From: JBKBYG01 sp046313435
Lineage (GTDB): Bacteria; Pseudomonadota; Alphaproteobacteria; Rickettsiales; Arcanibacteraceae
Direction: 5' to 3'
Assembly (NCBI GenBank): GCA_046313435.1
Contig: JBKBYG010000002.1
Span: 1-64,000, forward strand
DNA length: 64,000 bases
Each line of letters starts with the position of its first letter. The stretch's first letter is position 1. Made by a program: the position numbers and the translations under genes. The notes beneath the pieces were generated by a model. The model worked only from the letters and a program-made list of their open reading frames with translations. It did not search any database and was not told the DNA's origin. Below, piece by piece: positions 1-8,357 of this stretch.

Positions 1-44
1 CTCTGTAATAAGTCTGAAATATTTTTAGGTTTATTATTACTCAT
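1..44 (-). CDS. N-terminal fragment of an unidentified protein (cut by window edge)
   Basis: On the minus strand an ATG at 44 opens a frame that stays open to the window edge and reads MSNNKPKNISDLLQ. It is divergent from the cys operon, and the AT-rich 110 bp between them would hold both promoters. Only 14 residues are visible, no strong ribosome binding site is seen, and no family can be assigned. It may be a chance frame. Confidence 0.3.
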   Translation of the reverse strand, partial: MSNNKPKNISDLLQ

Positions 45-153
45 TGTATATCGCTCAAATTTAATCAAAAATTTTATATCTGTGCTTGCATATATAACTA
101 TATAGCTTTATCTATATAATCATATAAAAATATTGTTAAATAAGGATTTAAAG

Positions 154-1164
154 GTGAAATTAAATAAAACTATATTTTATATTTTAGGAATTTTTGTTTT
201 TTTTGTCAGCAGCTTAAATAATATTCTTTATGCAAAGGAGCAAAATTTACTTCATGTGTCATATGATCCAACACGTGAGCTGTATCAAAAAATAAATAAG
301 TCTTTTATTGAGTATTGGGAAAAGAGCTTTCAAAATAAAATTAGGATTAAGCAATCTCATGGGGGTTCATCTAAACAAGCTAGGGCGATACTTGATGGGC
401 TTGAAGCAGATATTGTATCGCTCGCAATACCTTACGATATAGACATATTAGCTAAGCGTAACTTTGTTTCATCAAATTGGAGAGAGTTATTTCCTAATAA
501 TAGCTCACCTTACAGTTCAACAATTATTTTTTTAGTAAGAAAAAATAATCCTAAGCAAATTAAAGATTGGGATGATTTAATAAGAGAAGATATTTCTGTA
601 ATTACCCCTAATCCTAAAACCTCTGGGGGCGCAAGATGGAATTACTTAGCAGCTTGGGCATATGCATATCAAAATTATAATGATGAAGAACTTGCTACAA
701 AATTTATTAGAAAACTTTACAAAAATGTACCAATTTTGGATACTGGAGCACGCGGTTCATCTATTAGCTTCATCCAACGAGACATAGGAGATGTTTTAAT
801 TTCGTGGGAAAATGAAGCGCTTTTAGCTTTAGAACAATTTGGTAAAGATAATTTTGAAATTGTTATACCATCAATCAGTATAAAAATTGATTTACCAATT
901 GCTATAGTAGAATCAATTGTTGATAAGCATAATACTAAAATAGCTGCTAAGGCATATATTGAGTTCTTATTTAGTGATCATGCCCAAGAAATTATTGCAA
1001 CTAATTATTATCGACCTGTAAAAGATTCAATAATCAAGAAATACGAAAACAAATTTTTTAAAATAAATGCAATAGAAGCATCAATCTTAGGCGATTCAGA
1101 TGAGTTACATAATAAGCATTTTGGTGAAAATGGTTTATTTGATCAAATTTATGAGAATAGATAA
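154..1164 (+). CDS. cysP: Sulfate/thiosulfate ABC transporter, periplasmic binding protein
   Basis: Periplasmic solute-binding component of a CysPTWA/Sbp-type importer that delivers sulfate or thiosulfate to the CysTW permease. The protein (336 aa from GTG 154) starts with a basic, hydrophobic signal peptide ending near ILYA-KEQ. It carries the family stretch NPKTSGGARWNYLAAWAYA around residue 150 and RGSSISFIQRDIGDVLISWE, where the anion-binding loops lie in this family. I chose GTG 154 because AAGGA at 142-146 is well spaced before it; a TTG at 133 would add seven residues and has no such site. It is first in a four-gene operon and its TAA overlaps the next ATG by one base. A TATAAT-like box lies at 115-120. 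Sbp and CysP cannot be separated by eye, so sulfate versus thiosulfate preference is open. Confidence 0.88.
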   Translation: MKLNKTIFYILGIFVFFVSSLNNILYAKEQNLLHVSYDPTRELYQKINKSFIEYWEKSFQNKIRIKQSHGGSSKQARAILDGLEADIVSLAIPYDIDILAKRNFVSSNWRELFPNNSSPYSSTIIFLVRKNNPKQIKDWDDLIREDISVITPNPKTSGGARWNYLAAWAYAYQNYNDEELATKFIRKLYKNVPILDTGARGSSISFIQRDIGDVLISWENEALLALEQFGKDNFEIVIPSISIKIDLPIAIVESIVDKHNTKIAAKAYIEFLFSDHAQEIIATNYYRPVKDSIIKKYENKFFKINAIEASILGDSDELHNKHFGENGLFDQIYENR

Positions 1165-1991
1165 TGTCATTTAAAAAAAATAATGTTTTGCCTGGATTTT
1201 GGCCTTGTTTCACTTATACAATTATTTATCTATTCATAATAGTTATATTACCTTTATCAGGCCTTATAGTTTATACAATGGAACTTTCATTTGATAAGTT
1301 TATAAGCATCTTAAGTGAACCGCGAGTAATCTCTTCATTCAAACTTACACTTAGAGTGGCTTTTCTAGCAGCAATTTTTAATAGTTTCCTAGGTCTAATA
1401 ATCAGCTGGGTTTTAGTAAGATACAAATTTTTTGGAAAAAAAATAATAGACGCAATGATTGATTTGCCTTTTGCATTACCAACAGCAATTGCAGGAATTG
1501 CTTTAACTAATATATATGCTCAAAATGGTCTAATTGGTAAACATCTAACAAAATTTGGGCTTAAAATTGCATTTACACCTTTGGGCATAATTTTAGCTTT
1601 AATGTTTGTTAGTTTGCCATTTGTTGTAAGAACGCTTGAGCCTATTTTACAAGATTTTGATTCAGAGGTAGAGGAGGCTGCTGCAAGCCTTGGGGCATCA
1701 AGATTTTACATCTTTGTTAAAATAATATTACCGAATATAATGCCAGCTATTCTTACTGGCTTTGCTTTAGCATTTGCAAGAGGTTTAAGTGAATATGGTT
1801 CAGTTATATTTATTGCAGGTAATATACCGAAATTTTCTGAAATTGTCCCTTTAGTTATAATAACAAAGTTAGAACAATATGATTATAATGGCGCAACGGC
1901 TATAGCGCTAGTAATGCTAATTATTTCTTTTATTCTGCTTTTGCTAATAAACATGCTACAAAAATATTCTAACAGGCATAATATTGTATGA
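1164..1991 (+). CDS. cysT: Sulfate ABC transporter permease CysT (CysU)
   Basis: First of two inner-membrane permease subunits of the sulfate/thiosulfate importer. The 275-residue protein has about six hydrophobic segments. It carries the MetI-type cytoplasmic EAA loop (EEAAASLGASRFYIFVKIILP), which docks on the ATPase CysA. PFALPTAIAGIALTNIYAQNGLIG is typical of CysT. It overlaps the binding-protein gene by one base and its stop overlaps the cysW start (ATGA), so translation is probably coupled. Length and order match the classical cysP-cysT-cysW-cysA arrangement. Confidence 0.92.
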   Translation: MSFKKNNVLPGFWPCFTYTIIYLFIIVILPLSGLIVYTMELSFDKFISILSEPRVISSFKLTLRVAFLAAIFNSFLGLIISWVLVRYKFFGKKIIDAMIDLPFALPTAIAGIALTNIYAQNGLIGKHLTKFGLKIAFTPLGIILALMFVSLPFVVRTLEPILQDFDSEVEEAAASLGASRFYIFVKIILPNIMPAILTGFALAFARGLSEYGSVIFIAGNIPKFSEIVPLVIITKLEQYDYNGATAIALVMLIISFILLLLINMLQKYSNRHNIV

Positions 1992-2845
1992 TGGTAAATA
2001 AATTTGGTAATTTTCAACAATATAGACAAAGGGAAACTCAAGATCCTTTTTGGATGAGAATTATACTTATTTCAATTTCAGTAATATTTTTAATACTACT
2101 ATTATTTTTGCCTTTAATTTCTGTTTTTATTGAAGCTTTTAGCCAAGGCTGGGAGGTATATAAAGAAGCAATTATCGATCAAGATACTCTTAGTGCAATT
2201 AAATTGACAACAATCATTGTCGCTGTTGTTGTTCCTTTAAATTTAATATTTGGAATTTGTGCAGCTTGGTGTATTAGTAAATTTGAATTTTATGGTAAAA
2301 GCTTACTTGTTACTTTAATAGATTTACCATTCTCAGTATCTCCAATTATCTCAGGTTTAATTTTTGTTTTAATTTTTGGTTCTCATACTATTATTGGAAA
2401 TTTTTTGTCGCTCTACAATATAAAAATAATATTTGCTTTGCCAGGTCTTATTATTGCAACCATTTTTGTTACTTTTCCATTTATAGTTAAAGAATTAGTA
2501 CCATTAATGCAAAGTCAAGGTTCAGAAGAAGAAGAGGCCGCGATATTGCTAGGCGCTTCTCCTTTACGTGTTTTTTATTATATTACACTACCTAAAATCA
2601 AATGGGGATTAATTTATGGAGTGCTATTATGCAGCGCTAGAGCGATGGGCGAATTTGGAGCTGTGTCAGTAGTTTCAGGACATATAAGAGGTGTAACAAA
2701 TACTGTCCCTTTACATGTGGAAATTTTATATAATGAATATAATTTCATAGGGGCTTCTGCAGTAGCTTCCATCCTTACGCTTATCTCATTAGTGACGCTA
2801 ATTACTAAAGCATTGGTAGAATGGGTTCATGAAAGAAAAAAATAG
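1988..2845 (+). CDS. cysW: Sulfate ABC transporter permease CysW
   Basis: Second permease subunit of the sulfate/thiosulfate importer, forming the channel with CysT. It is 285 residues long with about six membrane segments, the EAA loop EEEEAAILLGASPLRVFYYITLP, and the CysW-typical RAMGEFGAVSVVSGHIRG region. It starts in an ATGA overlap with the end of cysT. A second ATG two codons in (1991) is an alternative start of little consequence. CysA follows after 7 bp. Confidence 0.92.
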   Translation: MMVNKFGNFQQYRQRETQDPFWMRIILISISVIFLILLLFLPLISVFIEAFSQGWEVYKEAIIDQDTLSAIKLTTIIVAVVVPLNLIFGICAAWCISKFEFYGKSLLVTLIDLPFSVSPIISGLIFVLIFGSHTIIGNFLSLYNIKIIFALPGLIIATIFVTFPFIVKELVPLMQSQGSEEEEAAILLGASPLRVFYYITLPKIKWGLIYGVLLCSARAMGEFGAVSVVSGHIRGVTNTVPLHVEILYNEYNFIGASAVASILTLISLVTLITKALVEWVHERKK

Positions 2846-2852
2846 GTAAATT

Positions 2853-4025
2853 ATGTCAATTATAATAAAGGATATATATAAAAAATTCAGCGCGTATACT
2901 GCTCTTGATAACATTAATTTAGAAATTAAAACTGGAGAATTGCTTGCGTTAATAGGTCCTTCGGGTTCAGGTAAAACTACCTTGCTAAGAATTATTGCTG
3001 GACTAGAATTTGCTGATCAAGGATCAATTTCCACGCATGGAGAAGATTCAACTAACAAGCCACTAAAGGATCGTGAAATTGGTTTTGTGTTCCAGCATTA
3101 TGCGCTATTCAAACATATGAATATTTTTGATAATGTTGCTTTTGGCTTGCGAATGAAGCCTAAAGAAATGAGATTAAGCGACATTGAAATAAATCAAAAA
3201 GTTGAATCGTTACTTAAATTAGTACATATAAATAGATTAGCTGATAGATATCCTTCGCAAATTTCGGGCGGACAAAGACAGAGAGCAGCTTTAGCACGTG
3301 CTCTTGCGGTAGAACCAAAAATCTTGCTTTTAGATGAACCTTTTGGTGCGCTTGATTCGAAAGTTAGAAAAGAATTAAGACGATGGATGCGTAGACTTCA
3401 TGACAATATTGATCTAACTAGTATTTTTGTAACACATGATCAAGAAGAAGCTATGGAAGTAGCTGACAGGATAGTGTTAATGAATAACGGAAAAATTGAG
3501 CAAATTGGTACTCCTCAAGAGGTTTATCATCATCCAAATAATTCATTTGTATATGATTTTTTAGGTAATTATAATTTATTTGATGGGTATGTTGATAATA
3601 ACGGAGATTATCATATTTTAGAAACAAATATTTATGATGAAAATTCTTCAATCAATCTTAAAAAGCAGCCAGATTGGGCTCATAGAAATAAGTTAGTTTC
3701 TAAATTTATCTCATTAATGAAGCCCTCAAGCCATATCAATGTTGAAAAAATCAATTTACATGACAGCCAAATAAAATCAGAGCGAGTGAAGATTTTTTCA
3801 CGTCCTCACGATATGGAGATACTCACTATACCTAATGATAAGGAGTGTATAAATGTAAAATTAAACCATATAAATCCAGCAGGTCCGCTAGTTAAATTGG
3901 AACTTGAGAAAAGCAATGGATTAATTATTCAAGCAGAAATATCACATGAATATTTCAATCAGTTAAATTTAAAGAAAGGTGATTATCTATTTACTTATCC
4001 AAAAGAAATCAAAATATTTAACTGA
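2853..4025 (+). CDS. cysA: Sulfate/thiosulfate ABC transporter ATPase CysA
   Basis: Cytoplasmic ATPase that powers the importer. The N-terminal ABC domain (about residues 1-240) shows Walker A GPSGSGKTT near residue 35, a Q-loop FVFQHYALF, the signature SGGQRQRAALARAL, Walker B ILLLDEPFGALD and the switch histidine in FVTHDQEEAMEVADR. The C-terminal 150 residues (SRPHDMEIL and GPLVKLELE) match the TOBE-like regulatory domain of sulfate-type ATPases. At 390 residues it is slightly longer than usual because of a lysine/asparagine-rich linker around residues 255-310. It is last in the operon; no clear terminator follows before the BON gene, which is 93 bp away. Confidence 0.93.
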   Translation: MSIIIKDIYKKFSAYTALDNINLEIKTGELLALIGPSGSGKTTLLRIIAGLEFADQGSISTHGEDSTNKPLKDREIGFVFQHYALFKHMNIFDNVAFGLRMKPKEMRLSDIEINQKVESLLKLVHINRLADRYPSQISGGQRQRAALARALAVEPKILLLDEPFGALDSKVRKELRRWMRRLHDNIDLTSIFVTHDQEEAMEVADRIVLMNNGKIEQIGTPQEVYHHPNNSFVYDFLGNYNLFDGYVDNNGDYHILETNIYDENSSINLKKQPDWAHRNKLVSKFISLMKPSSHINVEKINLHDSQIKSERVKIFSRPHDMEILTIPNDKECINVKLNHINPAGPLVKLELEKSNGLIIQAEISHEYFNQLNLKKGDYLFTYPKEIKIFN

Positions 4026-4118
4026 TTTTTTATTTTTTGACAGAAAATGATACCTAGTTTATTTATAATAATATAAGTATAACATTTTAAAATAAACTTT
4101 AAATTACGGAGTAACATA

Positions 4119-4658
4119 ATGAAAAAAAATATAATAATAACAATTTGTTTTTTAACAACGATAAATTTGTTTTTTGGATATAATAATGTACAGGCAGCTG
4201 ATAATCAGCATTTCGTAAAAGATACCGCTTTAACCACTTCTTTAAAAAGCAAGTATCTTGCTGATGAAAAATTGAAAGGTTTGTCAATTCATGTGGAAAC
4301 TCATGAAGGGCAAGTAACTTTAACAGGTCATGTAGCTAACGAAGAGGAAGCAGAACGTGCAAAAGAAATTGCGAAAAATACAAATGGTGTTAAAAAAGTA
4401 ATATCTAAGTTGGAACTTGAAAACGAACATCAAAAAAACCATTTATTTGCTGATTCGACACTTACTGCAGCGATCAAAGCTAAATATATAGCAGATGAAA
4501 AATTGAAATCTTTATTTATCCATGTTGTAACTCATGAGGGTAAAGTAACTTTAACAGGTAAAGTTGGAGATAAAGAAGAAGCAGAACGCGCAGAAGAAAT
4601 TGCTAAGAATACAAACGGTGTAAAAGAAGTAATTTCTAAATTAGAAATAGTAAAGTAG
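4119..4658 (+). CDS. Exported protein with two BON domains (OsmY-like)
   Basis: Predicted periplasmic protein of 179 aa. It has a signal peptide (MKKN start, hydrophobic core, cleavage near VQA-ADN) and two BON domains that are near copies of each other. Each domain runs from a (L/I)K(S/A)KY(L/I)ADEKLK helix through (V/T)THEG(Q/K)VTLTG to NTNGVK(K/E)VISKLE. BON domains bind phospholipid or envelope surfaces, and OsmY-type proteins protect the envelope under stress. A ribosome binding site (ACGGAG at 4107-4112) precedes the ATG. A hairpin at 4680-4711 follows. The role here is inferred from the family. Confidence 0.82.
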   Translation: MKKNIIITICFLTTINLFFGYNNVQAADNQHFVKDTALTTSLKSKYLADEKLKGLSIHVETHEGQVTLTGHVANEEEAERAKEIAKNTNGVKKVISKLELENEHQKNHLFADSTLTAAIKAKYIADEKLKSLFIHVVTHEGKVTLTGKVGDKEEAERAEEIAKNTNGVKEVISKLEIVK

Positions 4659-4679
4659 GTTTTTCTTTAAACAAAGAAT

Positions 4680-4711
4680 AAAAGCTGGTATTGTGTAGAA
4701 TGCCAGCTTTT
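4680..4711. terminator. Bidirectional terminator hairpin between convergent genes
   Basis: AAAAGCTGGTATT at 4680-4692 pairs with AATGCCAGCTTTT at 4699-4711 (13 bp with one wobble, 6-nt loop). It starts and ends in A/T runs, so it can serve both the BON gene from the left and the minus-strand gene from the right. Confidence 0.8.
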
Positions 4712-4720
4712 ACTTAAATA

Positions 4721-5503
4721 TTACATTGCTACATTTTGTAGTCCAGTTCTATCAGATATTGATTGAGTAAATTTACCAATAACTGGTTTTGCATAATCAT
4801 AGGCTGTATTAGCAGCGTAAGTTCCACCTTTTACTGCACCATATGCTACAGCACCACCAACTAATGCTCCACCAAATGTTGATGCAATAACTACGTTCGC
4901 GCCAGCGCCTAATGCTATTGCACTAGTTCCTGCTACTGAGGCAGCTACTGCGCCAATTGCGCTTTCAGCAACTGTTTCAACAGCTTTAGATGCTGCATTT
5001 ATAGCACAAGTCATAACTGAGTTTTTTGCTTTTATATCATTATATAATGTAATGCCAATTCTAAATGCCGCAACTAAACCAATAAATGGAGCTGAAGATT
5101 TTGTCAAAATGTTAGCAGCAGATTGAGTTTCAGCTGCTATAGGCATACGGCTAACAATGCTATTCATTATTTTAGCGTAATTACTACTTTGAGTTGAAAC
5201 AAAATTAGAAATAGCTTTTGGTAATGTTGGCGTACGAATAGCTTGGCTAAATGTTGTAAGAAAAGCTGGAAAAATTGTTTCATTTAAAATTTCATTAAAT
5301 CTATCTATAGAGTTTGAAAACTTAGTGCTTAAAGATGTTGCGTTCTTATCGATTTGAGGGTGTGGGTTTTCGTTATTATTTACTACTATAATCTCGTTCA
5401 ATTCTTCCACGGGCTTTTTTATCATACTAGCTTTAAATTTAGCACTTAGATTATTCCATATATTAGAAAAATTTGAAAAAAATGTTGATTTGTTTTTAGA
5501 CAT
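4721..5503 (-). CDS. Uncharacterised protein with Gly/Ala-rich membrane module
   Basis: 260-residue protein of unknown function. Residues 1-75 are polar, with a PVEELNEIIVVNNNENPHP stretch. From about residue 78 (IFPAFLTTFSQAI) to the end it matches the C-terminal part of the Sel1 protein at 35806-37317. Shared landmarks are KSSAPF versus RSSTPI, LYNDIKA versus IYNDIRA (residue ~153 here, ~411 there), and a following Ala/Gly/Ser-rich hydrophobic stretch (VAESAIGAVAASVAGTSAIALG). The hydrophobic stretches with small residues could insert in membranes as glycine-zipper-like helices. No N-terminal signal peptide is visible, so export by another secretion system is possible but unproven. A good ribosome binding site (AAGGAA) precedes the ATG. 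Confidence 0.7.
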   Translation of the reverse strand: MSKNKSTFFSNFSNIWNNLSAKFKASMIKKPVEELNEIIVVNNNENPHPQIDKNATSLSTKFSNSIDRFNEILNETIFPAFLTTFSQAIRTPTLPKAISNFVSTQSSNYAKIMNSIVSRMPIAAETQSAANILTKSSAPFIGLVAAFRIGITLYNDIKAKNSVMTCAINAASKAVETVAESAIGAVAASVAGTSAIALGAGANVVIASTFGGALVGGAVAYGAVKGGTYAANTAYDYAKPVIGKFTQSISDRTGLQNVAM

Positions 5504-5702
5504 TATATTTCCTTAAAATTAATTGTCTAGAATGAAAATATTAACGTATTTTAACCTATGTGTCAAATGAAATTAATAAATAACTAATAAAATTGTATTA
5601 TTTTAATACTAACTTTTTCAATTTTCCTAATCAGATGATATGATTATGATAATATTTAATAGATTATAGTTATATGTTAAACGACAAGCTAAGGAGTAGG
5701 AT

Positions 5703-6659
5703 CTAAAAATGGGAATTATTATAATATGCTGTTACAGCTTTGATTGAATTGTCAATTGCTGCCTTTGTCCATAATATTGAATTAGTTTCACCGATTTCAC
5801 AGAAATAAGCGTAAGCCACTATTGCATGGCAAAAACTTCTAAATATTGCAATATTCAGGGTGTTATCATCAATCTTTCCATAAGAATCAAAAAAACTTTC
5901 ACGTGCAGATTCGTCAAAAATCATAAAACCAACTGAGAGATCAATAGCAGGATGTCCTATATGAGTATCACCCCAATCAATTAAGCCAAATGGTATACCA
6001 GCTTTATCTACAATAATATGCTTTGAGTATAAATCACCATGAAGACAGCAAAATTTAGCTGGGTCAACATTAAAATTAAGGTTACTTAGGTTTTCAATAG
6101 AGCTTACAAGGAATTTAATATCATTGCCTCCTTTAATAAAATGATGCTCATATTTTGTTACTGTATTTAATAATACTTGAATTCTATTGTCTTTATTAAG
6201 TCGCCAACTATTATTTCCCTTAATTTTACCACATAACTCTTTAGATATAGGGATGCTATGTAACTCTTTAAGCCATGTTCCTAAAGTTATTGCAGATTCA
6301 ATATCGCTTACGTGAGGATTGCAATAATTAGTAAGTATTTGACCTTTAAGTAATTTATATCCTGCAAAAGAATATGGGTAATATTCCGTAGCATTACCGA
6401 TAAATATAGGATTTGTAATTTGAAAAGACACTTTGTCAACTAAATATGGAAGGAGTAATAACTCATTTTCCATACAATCTTTTGCAAAATCTCTATGCGG
6501 AAACCTAAAAACAAATTCTTTATTTATTAAGTAAGCACTATTATCAAAACCTTCTCCAAATAACTCAATATCATTTATACATATATCAAATTGATTAAAA
6601 AGCAGCTTTTTTACTAGTTCTTCATTAATTTGAATAGTCTTATCCCAAATATTAGGCAT
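5703..6659 (-). CDS. APH/choline-kinase-like small-molecule phosphotransferase
   Basis: 318-residue kinase of the aminoglycoside phosphotransferase fold. Diagnostic motifs are the catalytic loop CLHGDLYSKHIIVD (Brenner-type HxDxxxxN/H variant) near residue 205 and the metal-binding IDWGDTHIGHPAIDLSVGF near residue 228. The N-lobe shows EGFDNSAYLINKEFVFRFP, the nucleotide-binding strand region. The family phosphorylates sugars, amino-alcohols or antibiotics and the substrate cannot be told from sequence; a housekeeping metabolite is as likely as a drug. It lies just downstream (2 bp) of the cyclophilin gene on the same strand, so the two are probably cotranscribed. Confidence 0.75.
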   Translation of the reverse strand: MPNIWDKTIQINEELVKKLLFNQFDICINDIELFGEGFDNSAYLINKEFVFRFPHRDFAKDCMENELLLLPYLVDKVSFQITNPIFIGNATEYYPYSFAGYKLLKGQILTNYCNPHVSDIESAITLGTWLKELHSIPISKELCGKIKGNNSWRLNKDNRIQVLLNTVTKYEHHFIKGGNDIKFLVSSIENLSNLNFNVDPAKFCCLHGDLYSKHIIVDKAGIPFGLIDWGDTHIGHPAIDLSVGFMIFDESARESFFDSYGKIDDNTLNIAIFRSFCHAIVAYAYFCEIGETNSILWTKAAIDNSIKAVTAYYNNSHF

Positions 6660-6661
6660 AA

Positions 6662-7210
6662 TTAAATATTACCTAAATACTCTATTTCTACAGGAACTAT
6701 GTCGCTAGAATATAATAATGGTATATCTTCTTTTGCAATTATACTCATAGATAAGATTTTATCAGGTGCTCCATATCCATAAGGTGGCCATCCACTATGA
6801 GTTCCGCCGTTATTTATTAGGTCAACATATTCCATACCACTTGCAACTCTTCCAAAAATTGTATGTCTAGTATCAAGCCAAGGACAGTCTGTAAAAGTGA
6901 TAAAGAATTGGCTGTCGTCAGTGTTAGGACCGGCATTAGCCATGGATAATACTCCACGGTCATGATGTGCGCCACTTATTTCATCCGGGATTATGTAACC
7001 AGAGCCATCAGTGCCAAGCCCGTTAGGCGAACCAGTTTGAGCTATAAATCCTTTTATAACACGGTGGAAACTTAAACCATTATAGAAATTCTCTGACACT
7101 AATTCTTTAAATCTTTCTACATGATTTGGGGCAAGAGAAGGTAGCAATTCAATAATTACCGGGCCATCTTTTAGTTTTAATAAAACAAAATTTTCTAGAG
7201 CGTTTGACAT
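6662..7210 (-). CDS. Cyclophilin-type peptidyl-prolyl cis-trans isomerase
   Basis: Catalyses proline isomerisation during protein folding; it has no signal peptide, so it is predicted to be cytosolic. The fold is clear from FHRVIKGFIAQTGSPNGLG (catalytic Arg in FHR), GVLSMANAGPNTDDSQFFIT and LDTRHTIFGRVASGME. I chose ATG 7210 (MSNALENF) because GGGA lies before it and bacterial homologues start here; an in-frame ATG at 7240 would add ten residues. The C-terminus carries an extra ~20-residue tail (YSSDIVPVEIEYLGNI). It is the first gene of a pair with the downstream kinase. Confidence 0.9.
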   Translation of the reverse strand: MSNALENFVLLKLKDGPVIIELLPSLAPNHVERFKELVSENFYNGLSFHRVIKGFIAQTGSPNGLGTDGSGYIIPDEISGAHHDRGVLSMANAGPNTDDSQFFITFTDCPWLDTRHTIFGRVASGMEYVDLINNGGTHSGWPPYGYGAPDKILSMSIIAKEDIPLLYSSDIVPVEIEYLGNI

Positions 7211-7260
7211 GTATTTTATCCCAATATATATTTCATACAATTTCTAATTTACATTACTAT

Positions 7261-7464
7261 GTCGTCGTAAGTAGGGTCTAAAGCTCGGTCACATATTATA
7301 ATATGCTCACTCGCTTTTGCTTTCGGCTCCTAGTATTATACCAAGTCTCATAAATAATTAGACTAGGAGAAAGAGCGGTGAGGCCGACGAGCTTATATTT
7401 TGATAAGTGACGGAGGCTGAATCCCGAATTTCGACAAAGTATAATTATTTATGAGACTTGGTAT
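7261..7464. repeat. Nested palindromic repeat (MITE-like)
   Basis: This 204-bp intergenic block is less AT-rich than its surroundings and is built from inverted copies. A perfect 23-bp inverted repeat occupies 7338-7360 and 7442-7464 (core CCAAGTCTCATAAATAATTA and its complement). Two diverged 73-nt units lie head to head: 7363-7435 on the plus strand (starts CTAGGAG, ends TTTCGAC) and 7261-7333 on the minus strand (starts CTAGGAG, ends ACGACGAC). Both units share GTGA(C) and GAG/GAGC patches. No open frame and no transposase are present. It resembles a non-autonomous palindromic element, and it separates the cyclophilin gene from the divergent MntA/HepT pair. I saw no second copy in the window. 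Confidence 0.75.
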
Positions 7465-7513
7465 TAATTATAAATTAGAAATAGTATCATAAGCTTAATA
7501 GCTGGAATAATAT

Positions 7514-7822
7514 ATGCGAATAACAGAATATCAACTAAAATCAATTAAAGAAGTTTTTGTTCAATATTTTCTGCCTGAAGATAAGATCTGGTTATTTGGA
7601 TCAAGAGCTGATCCTCGTAAAAAAGGAGGAGATATTGATCTATATATTGAAACAAATTTAGAGAATTTAACAAAAACCATCCAGCTAAAAATTAAATTTC
7701 TAGTTGAACTAAAACAAAGAATAGGTGATCAAAAAATTGACGTTATAATTAAAAACATTCAAAGTAAAACTCATTTACCTATTTATGATGAAGCAAAAGC
7801 CACGGGGATAGAATTAATATGA
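7514..7822 (+). CDS. mntA: MNT-type nucleotidyltransferase antitoxin (MntA-like)
   Basis: 102-residue minimal nucleotidyltransferase. The catalytic motif LFGSRADPRKKGGDIDLYIE gives G29-S30 and D40-x-D42, the GS-xn-DxD signature with nine residues between GS and DxD. In the characterised MntA/HepT module the MNT protein adds AMP to a tyrosine of the HEPN toxin and so neutralises it. The stop codon overlaps the start of the HEPN gene (ATGA), which is the usual coupling of such pairs. The antitoxin-first order matches some HEPN/MNT loci. Function is inferred from both partners together. Confidence 0.85.
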   Translation: MRITEYQLKSIKEVFVQYFLPEDKIWLFGSRADPRKKGGDIDLYIETNLENLTKTIQLKIKFLVELKQRIGDQKIDVIIKNIQSKTHLPIYDEAKATGIELI

Positions 7823-8280
7823 AGCAAGAAATTTTTCTAAGTGACTATATTAAAATAGCTGCTATTCATGCAGAAAGATTAAAATCTGCTTTAGAGGAGT
7901 TTGATAATTTAGTTCCTTTAAATGTGAAAAAATTGGAACATATGAGTATAACACAAATTGCATTTTTAGATATGATGACTACAAGATTTAGTAAGTTACA
8001 AGACATAATAGGTGCAAAAATTTTTCCTCTAATATTAGAAATATTAGGTGAGGATGCTCATACATTTAGGGATAAATTAAATAAATTAGAAAAGCTGGAT
8101 TATATTGATGATGCGTCGTGGTGGATGGAACTTCGAGAAATTCGTAATCAAATAACTCACGATTATCCAAATAATCATGCAATACTGGTTGAGCATTTTA
8201 ATATTATGATTCCAAAAGCAAAAGAATTATTAGAATTTTGGAATAAATTAAGGACAAAAGAAATAGTAATAAGAGGATAA
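7819..8280 (+). CDS. hepT: HEPN-domain toxin (HepT-like RNase)
   Basis: 153-residue alpha-helical HEPN protein. It holds the RX4HXY motif as RNQITHDY (R109, H114, Y116), the RNase active site of HepT toxins; the tyrosine is the residue AMPylated by MntA in the studied system. The motif is intact, so the toxin looks potentially active. It is translationally coupled to the upstream MNT gene. The longer first half (KIAAIHAERLKSALEEF and TRFSKLQDIIGAKIFPLI) matches the HepT-like subgroup that has an N-terminal helical hairpin. A weak inverted repeat at 8286-8329 follows the stop. Confidence 0.82.
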   Translation: MKQEIFLSDYIKIAAIHAERLKSALEEFDNLVPLNVKKLEHMSITQIAFLDMMTTRFSKLQDIIGAKIFPLILEILGEDAHTFRDKLNKLEKLDYIDDASWWMELREIRNQITHDYPNNHAILVEHFNIMIPKAKELLEFWNKLRTKEIVIRG

Positions 8281-8285
8281 TATTA

Positions 8286-8329
8286 CCGTAGAAGCAAAGC
8301 ATTATGTTTAGAATGGATTACTTCTACGG
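8286..8329. terminator. Possible hairpin between hepT and HPF genes
   Basis: CCGTAGAAG at 8286-8294 is the exact complement of CTTCTACGG at 8321-8329, giving a 9-bp stem with a 26-nt loop between two convergent genes. There is no T-run on either side, so this is a weak terminator candidate. Confidence 0.4.
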
Positions 8330-8357
8330 AGATAAATCTCAAATATATAAGAATGGA

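Noticed and set aside
5703..6659. APH-fold kinase as an antibiotic resistance gene
   Set aside because: The motifs only show the kinase fold. Nothing in the context (cyclophilin partner, no mobile resistance gene) points to drug inactivation, so only a general call is given.
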